The notes under the pieces: generated by a model
The model's input: the letters and a program-made list of their open reading frames with translations, nothing else
Told to the model about the DNA's origin: nothing
Databases searched by the model: none
From: Oscillospiraceae bacterium
Lineage (GTDB): Bacteria; Bacillota; Clostridia; Christensenellales; Aristaeellaceae
Length of the DNA: 6,203 nt
Reading direction: 5' to 3'
Assembly: GCA_031266295.1 (NCBI GenBank)
Contig: JAISBH010000189.1
Location: 1 to 6,203, forward strand
Translations under genes and position numbers: made by a program
Shown: positions 1 through 5,637 of the stretch, in pieces
Position numbering within the stretch: the first letter of the stretch is position 1
Layout: each line of letters starts with the position of its first letter

Positions 1-1039
1 CCTCATGGTAATCGCCGTGGTGACGGCATTGCGGACGATTTTTCAGCAGTTCACGGTTGTTTTCGAGATATGAAAGGATTATATCGTTTCCGTCAAACGC
101 CACGCCTTCGGCACGGTAAGCATCAAGCCGCTCGTCCGTTACGGTAAAATAGCGAGCCGACCATTCGCCTATGCCGTCCGGCGCGGGGATTGAGTGAATC
201 CTCCGCAAGATCTCTCCCGCCTTCACACCCAGCGCGTACTGTTCCGCGTTCGTCAGCGTTGGCAGCGCCGCCTCCGCATCCTTGCCGTCAATCCACGTCA
301 GCAGTTGATATACACTCTTGCCGCTGTTACATACGCCGAAATCCACAGGACGAGAAGCCGGAACGCCTAACTTCGCGACGCGCTTCAGCATTTCAAATTC
401 ATTTTTCTTGCGCTCATATTCCGCTATGCCCGCGATACGCAGAAGCAACCGCTGACCGTCGGCTGTTTCAACGTTGAACTTCCTATCCCTCGACCATCCT
501 TTATTGAGCGCTTCGATGTGTGTAAATGTCGGGTAGGCGGGTATGTCGGTCAAGGCAACCCACTTCTTGTACTCTACCAAGCTAAGCCGCTCATTGACAA
601 TACGCGGTTCTCCCATGCGCCGATACCCGAGTTTCTCGTAGAAGTGCTGGTTGCGCCCCTCTTGCTGAACCGTACTGAGTTCCCAAGTATGCACGTCAGG
701 ATAGCGGTCTTCAAGCAAGCGCATCGCCTGTTGCCCAATACCGCGATTTTGGTGTTTGGGTAGCAACATTACAGTAGTCACTTTGTACCGCCCTGGCTCA
801 TTCATCCACCAAACAACACGAATGCCGCCGACGGTTTCATTGTCCGCCAATATCCACAAATACTCGCGAAACGGCTCGGATATACGCTCGCGCAAGCCTG
901 CTATCGCTTCTTCCGTGATTGCGGAATACCAAAACGGGCTATCACCGTACTTTGCTTGATGAGCATTGAAACACTCGACTAGCATTGTGAGGAACGATTC
1001 TGCCTCGTTAACGGTTGCGGGCTTAAGCGTTATATCCAT
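1..1039 (-). CDS. GNAT acetyltransferase-APH phosphotransferase fusion (3' end outside window)
   Basis: Continuous minus-strand frame from ATG 1039 to the window edge: 346 residues with no stop, 3' end missing. The ATG has a strong ribosome site, TTGGAGGATAGAATG. Residues 1 to about 160 read as a GNAT N-acetyltransferase. The acetyl-CoA motif QNRGIG is at residues 97-102 after the strand VTTVMLLP, and the C-terminal signature NQHFYEKLGYRRMG is at 130-143. Residues from about 173 onward match the APH (antibiotic/small-molecule kinase) family: NKGWSRDRKFNVET, then LLLRI, VYQLLTWIDGKD, EQYALGVKAGEILRRIHSIPAP and RPQCRHHGDYHE. The last holds the Brenner motif, with D343 as the expected catalytic aspartate. 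By family knowledge the product should acetylate and/or phosphorylate a small hydroxyl or amino compound in the cytoplasm. Aminoglycoside resistance is possible, but the substrate cannot be read from sequence. The two domains are joined by only about 12 residues with no frameshift. A genuine bifunctional fusion is the simplest reading. Confidence 0.88.
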   Translation of the reverse strand, partial: MDITLKPATVNEAESFLTMLVECFNAHQAKYGDSPFWYSAITEEAIAGLRERISEPFREYLWILADNETVGGIRVVWWMNEPGRYKVTTVMLLPKHQNRGIGQQAMRLLEDRYPDVHTWELSTVQQEGRNQHFYEKLGYRRMGEPRIVNERLSLVEYKKWVALTDIPAYPTFTHIEALNKGWSRDRKFNVETADGQRLLLRIAGIAEYERKKNEFEMLKRVAKLGVPASRPVDFGVCNSGKSVYQLLTWIDGKDAEAALPTLTNAEQYALGVKAGEILRRIHSIPAPDGIGEWSARYFTVTDERLDAYRAEGVAFDGNDIILSYLENNRELLKNRPQCRHHGDYHE

Positions 1040-1055
1040 TCTATCCTCCAAGCGA

Positions 1056-1238
1056 CTATCTGCAGCTGTATGTTTCAATCTTGTTCCGGGTGCTTTTTCT
1101 CCTCGGAGACCCTCGCCGCATTTTGCATGGTAGTCGAGCTTGGTACTGAATGCCTCGCTTACCACGTAGTGCGTCAATCCGACCGCTAATCCCTATCGAA
1201 CGCCTGCCGCAGCGGGTTAGTGGTCGGAGAGTTCGCAT
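1056..1238 (-). CDS. possible Arg-rich leader ORF upstream of the GNAT-APH gene
   Basis: A 60-codon frame from ATG 1238 to TAG 1056. It lies wholly inside the predicted leader RNA of the GNAT-APH gene and stops 16 bases before that gene's ATG. Its start is about 12 bases from the predicted transcript 5' end. It is preceded by GGTGAGGT, a mediocre ribosome site placed rather close to the ATG. The product would be very basic, with Arg spread throughout and a cluster SPRRKSTRNK near the end, and it resembles no family I know. The position suggests a regulatory leader peptide or a translationally coupled upstream ORF. A chance ORF is equally possible. The frame of the downstream gene is also open back to a TAG at 1193-1195, so the coding status of this stretch is unsettled. 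Confidence 0.25.
   Translation of the reverse strand: MRTLRPLTRCGRRSIGISGRIDALRGKRGIQYQARLPCKMRRGSPRRKSTRNKIETYSCR
1178..1228 (-). repeat. inverted repeat in the GNAT-APH leader
   Basis: Arms TCCGACCGCTAA (1178-1189) and TTAGTGGTCGGA (1217-1228) are complementary at 11 of 12 positions. The loop contains CCGC-A-GCGG, which can form a second small stem. In the RNA this would fold just downstream of the predicted 5' end and overlap the first codons of the leader ORF. No U-tract follows, so it is not a terminator on its own. It could be a regulatory or stabilising hairpin. Confidence 0.4.
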
Positions 1239-1256
1239 ACCTCACCTAACACCATC

Positions 1257-1285
1257 ATTATATACCCAAATTCCTTTCCTGTTAA
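1257..1285 (-). promoter_or_regulatory. sigma-A promoter of the GNAT-APH gene
   Basis: Read on the minus strand: -35 TTAACA (1280-1285), spacer of exactly 17 bases, -10 TATAAT (1257-1262). This is 11 of 12 consensus positions with ideal spacing. Transcription should begin near 1250, giving a leader of about 210 bases before the ATG at 1039. Confidence 0.7.
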
Positions 1286-1389
1286 GTAAGTAATTTATCT
1301 TTGCGCCAAAAGTTAATAGAGGCAACTGGCGTGAAGTGAGATGACGAGTGACGCAGCGTGGCTATGGTAAAATCTTCGCTAATAAAAAG

Positions 1390-1886
1390 CTTACAAATTG
1401 TTCACAAAATCGGTTGCGGACCCTCTTGACAAACCACCCTGGACGGTAGCAAACATCGCGTTGGCGGACGACCACGCCTGATGACCCAAGCAGCCGGTGA
1501 CCGCGCGTCGTCTCTATGGCAGGCAGCGGTCTGTCCTTATGCAAGCCGAGCGCCGATTTCAAGCTGAGCATTCGCGCGACAGCCTCATCCAACCGTTCCT
1601 TTGTAACCACTCCCGATTCGTACCCGCTCACCATGTACCCGAAGCTCTCTTCCAGGTTGCGCGTAAAGAGGAACATGTCCACGACCGCAGCTATCGTAAT
1701 CGGCACCGCATCTGTTCTCGATAAAAGCTGATCGGCCCATCAGCTTTTCGACCACCGCTTCGATGGTGTCGATGGTGTTGATGTAATCATTGACAAAAGT
1801 TGTGACGCGCGGCGCGTCCAACAGGTGGCAGGGATCCTCCATGGCGTCGCCGCAACGAGAAGATATCACCTCACCCATCATCGCAG
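1390..1886 (-). pseudogene. glycoside hydrolase family 3 relic, blocks in inverted order
   Basis: Two blocks characteristic of bacterial GH3 (beta-glucosidase/N-acetylglucosaminidase-like) proteins remain in different frames. Block A (about 1842 to 1723) reads EDPCHLLDAPRVTTFVND...VVEKLMGRSAF, which normally lies at the extreme C-terminus. Block B (1721 to about 1536) reads SRTDAVPITIAAVVDMFLF...RLDEAVARMLSLKSALGLHK, which normally lies in the middle, ahead of block A by a few hundred residues. Here block A comes first, and the two abut within about two bases with a frame change. After LHK the frame degenerates. A third frame shows a weak continuation, GHQAWSSANAMFATVQGG (about 1420-1480), resembling the next conserved part, so another frameshift is likely. 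No catalytic region remains. Deletion between two tandem GH3 paralogues followed by decay explains the order. The left and right limits are approximate. Confidence 0.72.
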
Positions 1887-1901
1887 CGACAAAAAGCCAC
1901 C

Positions 1902-3062
1902 TTAATGACCCATTACCGCGTCTAGCGCCTCTGCTAGATATGGCACGGCGACCAGAGCTTCCTCCATCGTGTTGCGGTTGTTGCCGACCTCTATAAGAAT
2001 GGAATTCGGTGAAACATGCTGGTTGTAGCGGTTGCGCGGCGAGAGATAGACCGGCGCGGCCAGTGTGGGCGCGATCACGTTCAGGCGATCGGTGATTGAG
2101 TTCGACAGCGCAAGGTTCCGCTCCCAATCGGGCTTTTGTGAAAAATCGCCGCCCTTGCCCACTAGCAATCGCATACGCGCCGACTGAGCATCTCCGACGG
2201 CCACGGTATTGCTCGGGTAACTGTTGGAGTATGAGTCGCGGTGCATATCTATGTATAGATCAAACGTCTCTCCGCGTTCGGTATACGCTGCGATTCCCTG
2301 CAGTGAACGCGCGTATGCCGTGTCGAAGTTCGGCGGCTCATAATCAGTTGTATCGTGAGTGACCTCCCAGCCATATCGCTCGGTTAGTATAAACGCCAGT
2401 TCATCGCCTACCTTCGCGATAGAGCACGCCAGATTCTGGGTATGCCATTCGCCATGGGTGCGATAGGTATAGTCCGGCGTTGGCGAATACGCCTCTTCGG
2501 TGTGAGTGTGGTAAATCAGCACGCGCACCGCACCGTCACGTTTACGGGTGACGGTGTCGATGCGCAAATCCTGCTCAGGCACCGCCTCTCCGGTTTCGGA
2601 TGAATCGGATGAACCATGAAAACCGGGCGCGATGCTTGAATCGGAGTCATTTGTAACTTCGCCGTCCGAAACCTCGCCGTTCTGACCAGCGCCGCTCGAC
2701 GCCGCGTCGCTCAAGGTAAGATTGTCGTCAGGATTCAATAGATTAATCCTAACGGATGCGGCGGGTTGGGTGGTCGAAACGACAATAGGAGAGGATGTAA
2801 AGCCCGGAGATGAAGCTTCTTCTGACAAACCATTCAACTCTTCAGCGGGAAAAGTCGCCATGCCATCGACAATAACCGCCGACTCATCCAGCGAATCTAT
2901 CGTCTCAAGCGGCGCGTCCAGCCACCAGTCGGGCAGCAACGCCCCCGGCATGAACCCGCCCTGCGCGCGGAACGCGAATACCGCTGCGGCGCACAGCGCC
3001 ACAGCAGCTATCAAGCGCAGCGCGTCCCAGAGGGTCAATGGGTCGGACTGTCGGTCTCTCAT
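1902..3062 (-). CDS. spoIIP: stage II sporulation protein P (SpoIIP), peptidoglycan amidase/endopeptidase
   Basis: 386 residues. SpoIIP acts with SpoIID and SpoIIM to degrade septal peptidoglycan and drive engulfment of the forespore. One membrane anchor is visible at about residues 15-32 (LRLIAAVALCAAAVFAF). It is followed by a long acidic Ser/Gly-rich linker to about 170, then the catalytic domain. The family signatures are present: VLIYHTHTEEAY (182-192) with H185/H187, LYIDMHRDS (269-277) with H274, NQHVSPNSILIEVGNN (347-362) with H349, and E358. These are the expected zinc-binding and catalytic positions of the amidase fold. The ATG at 3062 follows an in-frame TAG a few codons upstream, so the start is fixed near here, although the ribosome site is weak (AGAAAG). 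It lies 111 bases after gpr, the usual gpr-spoIIP order. In Bacillus it is compartment-regulated by sporulation sigma factors; the promoter here is not clear. Confidence 0.95.
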   Translation of the reverse strand: MRDRQSDPLTLWDALRLIAAVALCAAAVFAFRAQGGFMPGALLPDWWLDAPLETIDSLDESAVIVDGMATFPAEELNGLSEEASSPGFTSSPIVVSTTQPAASVRINLLNPDDNLTLSDAASSGAGQNGEVSDGEVTNDSDSSIAPGFHGSSDSSETGEAVPEQDLRIDTVTRKRDGAVRVLIYHTHTEEAYSPTPDYTYRTHGEWHTQNLACSIAKVGDELAFILTERYGWEVTHDTTDYEPPNFDTAYARSLQGIAAYTERGETFDLYIDMHRDSYSNSYPSNTVAVGDAQSARMRLLVGKGGDFSQKPDWERNLALSNSITDRLNVIAPTLAAPVYLSPRNRYNQHVSPNSILIEVGNNRNTMEEALVAVPYLAEALDAVMGH

Positions 3063-3076
3063 TCGGGATTCTTTCT

Positions 3077-3130
3077 ATATATAATGACGCTTCGTTATTG
3101 GCTTGTACATGCGGACTGTACATTATATAT
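3077..3130. repeat. inverted repeat in the gpr-spoIIP spacer
   Basis: Perfect 10-base arms ATATATAATG (3077-3086) and CATTATATAT (3121-3130) flank a 34-base interior. The palindrome TGTACA occurs twice (3104-3109 and 3117-3122), the second copy overlapping the right arm. The spacer is far more AT-rich than the genes on either side, so it probably holds a spoIIP promoter. A weak sigma-G-like pairing on the minus strand is GTACA, 17 bases, CATTATA. No good sigma-E match was found. The repeat could be an operator or an RNA hairpin before the spoIIP start. Confidence 0.35.
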
Positions 3131-3173
3131 GCGCGCCTGTCCGGCTTTAGACCATGAACCGTACTGGCGCGCG

Positions 3174-4103
3174 TTAATGCATCAGCAGGGGGATTTCCTC
3201 GCTGGTAAGACGCGGCTGCAGCGCTTCATTAATGCCCAGAGCGATGGCCTCGGCGATGTTCTCGACACGCTCATCTACCTCGCGCGGAGTCACCACCATG
3301 TCGCCGAGCTGTTCTGCCACGACGCGCTGCACCAGCACATCCAGCGCCTTCGCGTGCTGATCACAATCGTAGCCCAGATCACCCGCTAGCAATGACAGCG
3401 CGTCACGCGCGATCGTCGCCGCGTATACGACCATCGGTACGCCCAGCGCGACAACCGGCACGCCCAACGTCTCCTTGTTGAGGGCCATGCGATGATTGCC
3501 GATACCGGAGCCTGGATCGATGCCCGTGTCCGATATCTGCAGGGTTGTGCATATGCGTTGCGTCTCGCGCGCGGCGAGAGCGTCTATCGCTATCACGGCG
3601 CAAGGACGCACATGTTCGACGATGCCGCGCACAACCTCGGCGGTCTCCATACCCGTGACGCCCAGCACCCCCGGCGCGACAGCGCTGACCGCGCGTAGCC
3701 GTCCTTTCAGACTAGTGGGGGTTTGCTCACGCATATGCCGTGTAACAATAATCCGGTCGACGACCTTTGGGCCTAACGAATCCGCAGTGATCCGCCTGTT
3801 GCCCAGTCCGACTACGAGCACATCCCCATCCTCGGGGATCATCGACGTGATCGTCCGGCGCAGTCTGGACACCAATACACCGCGAGTCTCGACCTCGTCC
3901 ATCGACAGAGCGCCGCACGCGAGCGTCACATAACGGCCAACAGATCGGCCCAACGCGTCCGCGCCTTGCTGATCCAGTATCTCCACCACAGTTTCCATCA
4001 CGTCGCCGTACAGGTTTTGGCTCATGCGGATGCCCGCAAGCGCGCCGTTCGCGTTTTGCAGCGCGCTGGATTCTAACGCCAGATCGGTTCTTATCCGACT
4101 CAT
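3174..4103 (-). CDS. gpr: germination protease GPR
   Basis: 309 residues. GPR is made in the forespore as an inactive zymogen, and during germination it degrades small acid-soluble spore proteins. The N-terminus RTDLALE (5-11) is the conserved propeptide/processing region. Further signatures are DSLGPKVVDRIIVTRH (108-123), APGVLGVTGMETAEVVRGIV (143-162), VIAIDALAARE (170-180), LQISDTGIDPGSGIGNHR (188-205), ETLGVPVVALGVPMVV (211-226) and the C-terminal VTPREVDERVENIAEAIALG (271-290). D108 and D174 are 66 residues apart, the same spacing I recall for the two essential aspartates (127 and 193) of Bacillus megaterium GPR. The protein is shorter than the roughly 370-residue Bacillus form, as is common in Clostridia. 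The ATG has a good ribosome site, AAGGAG, 7 bases upstream. It is followed by spoIIP, and upstream sequence fits forespore sigma factors. Confidence 0.97.
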   Translation of the reverse strand: MSRIRTDLALESSALQNANGALAGIRMSQNLYGDVMETVVEILDQQGADALGRSVGRYVTLACGALSMDEVETRGVLVSRLRRTITSMIPEDGDVLVVGLGNRRITADSLGPKVVDRIIVTRHMREQTPTSLKGRLRAVSAVAPGVLGVTGMETAEVVRGIVEHVRPCAVIAIDALAARETQRICTTLQISDTGIDPGSGIGNHRMALNKETLGVPVVALGVPMVVYAATIARDALSLLAGDLGYDCDQHAKALDVLVQRVVAEQLGDMVVTPREVDERVENIAEAIALGINEALQPRLTSEEIPLLMH

Positions 4104-4122
4104 CAGGGCACTCCTTGGTTGC

Positions 4123-4151
4123 TATATTAGCCCGTCACTGTCTGCCTATAC
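4123..4151 (-). promoter_or_regulatory. candidate sigma-F/sigma-G promoter of gpr (proximal)
   Basis: On the minus strand GTATA (4147-4151) lies 14 bases before GGCTAATATA (4123-4132). The latter matches the forespore sigma -10 pattern GGnnAAnHTR at every specified position. The start point would fall around 4116, almost on the ribosome site at 4111-4116, which gives an unusually short leader. That is the main reason for doubt. Confidence 0.4.
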
Positions 4152-4161
4152 GAACTATGAG

Positions 4162-4191
4162 CATTTTACCCACGGACTCGCGGTTTTATCC
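4162..4191 (-). promoter_or_regulatory. candidate sigma-F/sigma-G promoter of gpr (distal)
   Basis: On the minus strand GGATA (4187-4191), then 15 bases, then GGGTAAAATG (4162-4171). The -10 element again fits GGnnAAnHTR, while the -35 element departs from GYATA at its second base. Transcription from here would give a leader of about 50 bases, more usual than for the proximal candidate. Confidence 0.35.
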
Positions 4192-4203
4192 GCCGCTAAA
4201 TTC

Positions 4204-4219
4204 GATCGCTATAGCGATC
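4204..4219. repeat. perfect 16-bp palindrome upstream of gpr
   Basis: GATCGCTATAGCGATC is identical to its own reverse complement over all 16 bases. A second inverted repeat partly overlaps it: TCAGTCGA (4218-4225) with TCGACTGA (4239-4246). Both lie just upstream of the candidate gpr promoters, so a dimeric repressor or activator site is plausible. No regulator can be named. Confidence 0.45.
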
Positions 4220-4283
4220 AGTCGATTGATTAAGAGATTCGACTGAAAGATTAAGAAGGCGACGAAGAAAACGCGTTTAGCGC

Positions 4284-4319
4284 TCAAAGAAACATTCAAA
4301 CAAACTTTCAAGCAAATCA
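4284..4319. repeat. three imperfect 12-bp direct repeats
   Basis: TCAAAGAAACAT (4284-4295), TCAAACAAACTT (4296-4307) and TCAAGCAAATCA (4308-4319) run head to tail with an exact 12-base period and share TCAA-n-AAA. They lie between the terminator of the zinc-ribbon gene and the gpr control region. They may be only A-rich low-complexity sequence. Confidence 0.35.
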
Positions 4320-4346
4320 AAAGGACTGCCGAGCAAACGGCAGTCC
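4315..4346 (-). terminator. intrinsic terminator of the zinc-ribbon gene
   Basis: A perfect 9-bp stem, GGACTGCCG (4323-4331) with CGGCAGTCC (4338-4346), and a 6-base loop. On the minus strand it is followed by TTTTGATTT. It starts 20 bases after the stop of the zinc-ribbon gene and separates that gene from the gpr unit. Confidence 0.85.
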
Positions 4347-4366
4347 AATCAATTAATTTTATTCGA

Positions 4367-4657
4367 TTAGTAGCGGCTAAGCTGGCGCTGGCGGTCGAAG
4401 CACTCGCGGCACAACACTGGGCGATCGCCGCGCGGCTGGAATGGCACCTGAGTCGTCACGCCGCAGCTGTCGCATACGACTTCGTACATCTGACGCTCAG
4501 TGCGATTTGTGCCACTGTTACGGCGAACGGCACGGCAGCTGGGGCAACGGCCTGGTTCATTCTGAAAGCCCTTTTCGGCGTAGAACGCCTGCTCGGAGCC
4601 GGAGAACACGAATTCAGCGCCACACTCGCGGCATGTCAGCGTCTTGTCCTGATACAT
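4367..4657 (-). CDS. small double zinc-ribbon protein
   Basis: 96 residues. There are two four-cysteine modules. The first (residues 9-41) has C9-x2-C12 and C38-x2-C41 separated by a stretch containing YAEKGFQNEPGRCPSC, as in the probable zinc-ribbon family (zf-trcl type). The second has C62-x2-C65, then exactly 17 residues, then C83-x2-C86, which is the CxxC-x17-CxxC domain. The tail DRQRQLSRY is basic. The function of these proteins is not established; nucleic-acid binding or a protein-protein role is inference only. The start is ATG 4657, since GGAGG sits 8 bases upstream, whereas the in-frame TTG at 4672 overlaps that ribosome site. It has its own sigma-A promoter and terminator, so it is probably a single-gene unit expressed in growing cells. 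Confidence 0.88.
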   Translation of the reverse strand: MYQDKTLTCRECGAEFVFSGSEQAFYAEKGFQNEPGRCPSCRAVRRNSGTNRTERQMYEVVCDSCGVTTQVPFQPRGDRPVLCRECFDRQRQLSRY

Positions 4658-4786
4658 AGTACATTCCTCCAATCTTATTAGGCACCCATCCCAATGATAC
4701 CAACCCCACGCTCCCGATCACCGGTATTGCACCTAACCGACCTAGGAGGATTAGCGGCTGAGTTCCGTAGTGGGTCCACAACTGAT

Positions 4787-4815
4787 ATTATACCGCGATA
4801 CAGAGGTTTTGTAAA
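4787..4815 (-). promoter_or_regulatory. sigma-A promoter of the zinc-ribbon gene
   Basis: On the minus strand: -35 TTTACA (4810-4815), spacer 17 bases, -10 TATAAT (4787-4792), 11 of 12 consensus positions. The start would be near 4780, leaving a leader of about 120 bases before ATG 4657. In that leader TTAGGTGC and GGTGCCTAA can pair as an 8-bp stem with two G-U pairs, ending just before the ribosome site. Confidence 0.7.
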
Positions 4816-4880
4816 GCAGATAAAACATCAACCGTGTTTGTGAATTAATCAACAAAGATCGTCATGATCCGCGCCGTCGG

Positions 4881-5615
4881 TCATCGAGAAAACAATTCGG
4901 CCAACGGCAGATAAAGTATCGGCAGCAACGTAGCGGGCAACATGTTCCCTACCTTGACGCGCATGATGCCGAGTAGATTGATGCTGATGCCAACGATCAA
5001 CAGTCCTCCGACCGCTGACATCTCCGCCATAACTGCGTCTGTCAGCAGCGGCGACAACACGCGGGCCAGTGCCGTAATGAGTCCCTGATATACAAACACC
5101 GGCAACACCGACAGCAACACGCCCGGCCCCATCGTTGAGGCGAAGAACACTGCGCTTACGCCGTCCAGCGACGCCTTGGCGAACAGGGTAGCGTGCGCAC
5201 CACTCAGCCCATCCTCCAACGAGCCGATGATCGCCATCGCGCCGACGCAGTATACCAGCGATGCAGTCAGGAATCCCTCGGTAAACGTAGAGGACGATGT
5301 CCCACTGGGCTTGCTTGTTTTCAATGAACCGCGCGAACCGATCCGTTCGAACAGTCCATGGGCTGTGTCGCCCAGTGATTCCAGGCGCGATTCGATCTTT
5401 AAAGCCTCTCCAATCAGCGCGCCCAGCGCCAGGCAAGCGATCACGCACATTATATCGTTTGTCTTGAGCGCTCCCTGTATACCGATCAGCAACACGGCCA
5501 GCGCGAGCCCTTGCATTATGGTGACACGAAACCGTTCTGACGACACCCCGCGCAGCAACAAACCCACTCCACCGCCCACGAGGATCGCCAGGACGTTCAC
5601 AATTGTTCCAATCAA
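4881..5615 (-). CDS. DUF554 family integral membrane protein (YqgA/YdfK-like)
   Basis: 244 residues, with hydrophobic segments at about 2-22, 33-50, 55-72, 115-132, 153-180, 199-217 and 224-241. That is about seven membrane passes, with a hydrophilic loop rich in Ser, Thr and Lys at about 75-112. Family hallmarks are the N-terminus MIGTIVNVLAILVGG, FLTASLVYCVGAMAIIGSLEDG (115-136), KASLDGVSAVFFASTMGPGV (147-166), YQGLITALA (176-184) and EMSAVGGLLIVGISINLLGI (198-217). The length is normal for the family. The function is not established; a transport role is often supposed. The start is a TTG. An in-frame TGA lies 3 codons upstream (TGA TTC AGT TTG) and homologues begin MIGT, so the rare start is probably real. 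There is no good Shine-Dalgarno site. The gene lies 22 bases downstream of the large inverted repeat after rpmA, and no promoter of its own was seen. Confidence 0.92.
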   Translation of the reverse strand: MIGTIVNVLAILVGGGVGLLLRGVSSERFRVTIMQGLALAVLLIGIQGALKTNDIMCVIACLALGALIGEALKIESRLESLGDTAHGLFERIGSRGSLKTSKPSGTSSSTFTEGFLTASLVYCVGAMAIIGSLEDGLSGAHATLFAKASLDGVSAVFFASTMGPGVLLSVLPVFVYQGLITALARVLSPLLTDAVMAEMSAVGGLLIVGISINLLGIMRVKVGNMLPATLLPILYLPLAELFSR

Positions 5616-5637
5616 ACTGAATCACGCGCGAGCTTAC

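Larger units (their letters stand above)
1040..1389. other. intergenic/leader region between the GH3 relic and the GNAT-APH gene
   Basis: About 350 bases without a convincing protein gene. It holds the promoter at 1257-1285, the leader inverted repeat at 1178-1228, the leader ORF at 1056-1238, and an AT-rich tract at about 1257-1320 upstream of the -35 box. I recognise no riboswitch or T-box consensus and no intrinsic terminator for the genes to its right. Confidence 0.5.

Noticed and set aside
1040..1192. N-terminal extension of the GNAT-APH protein
   Set aside because: The frame is open for 51 codons upstream, but no start there has a ribosome site comparable to that before ATG 1039.
1200..1245. 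tRNA-like stretch (AGCGGGTTAGTGGTCGGAGAGTTCGCAT)
   Set aside because: Resembles a D-arm and TTCG by eye, but no acceptor, anticodon or T arm can be placed.
1040..1250. T-box or other known riboswitch in the GNAT-APH leader
   Set aside because: No T-box sequence (AGGGTGGnACCGCG) or other aptamer consensus was found, and no terminator precedes the gene.
1585..2127. 180-codon minus-strand ORF taken as one gene
   Set aside because: Its first part is an out-of-frame reading of spoIIP and only residues from about 97 to 135 resemble GH3. It is part of the relic, not a gene.
2722..3084. 120-codon plus-strand ORF
   Set aside because: Antisense to the Ser-rich linker and anchor of spoIIP; no recognisable domain.
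3496..3933. 145-codon plus-strand ORF
   Set aside because: Lies wholly antisense to gpr, has no family resemblance, and is a by-product of GC-rich codon use in the real gene.
4816..4880. Terminator after the DUF554 gene
   Set aside because: Only a weak 5-bp stem (AAACA/TGTTT) is visible; not enough to call.
4849..5625. 258-codon minus-strand ORF overlapping the DUF554 gene
   Set aside because: Shifted frame of the DUF554 gene, Arg/Gly-rich and without membrane segments, while the other frame matches the family throughout.
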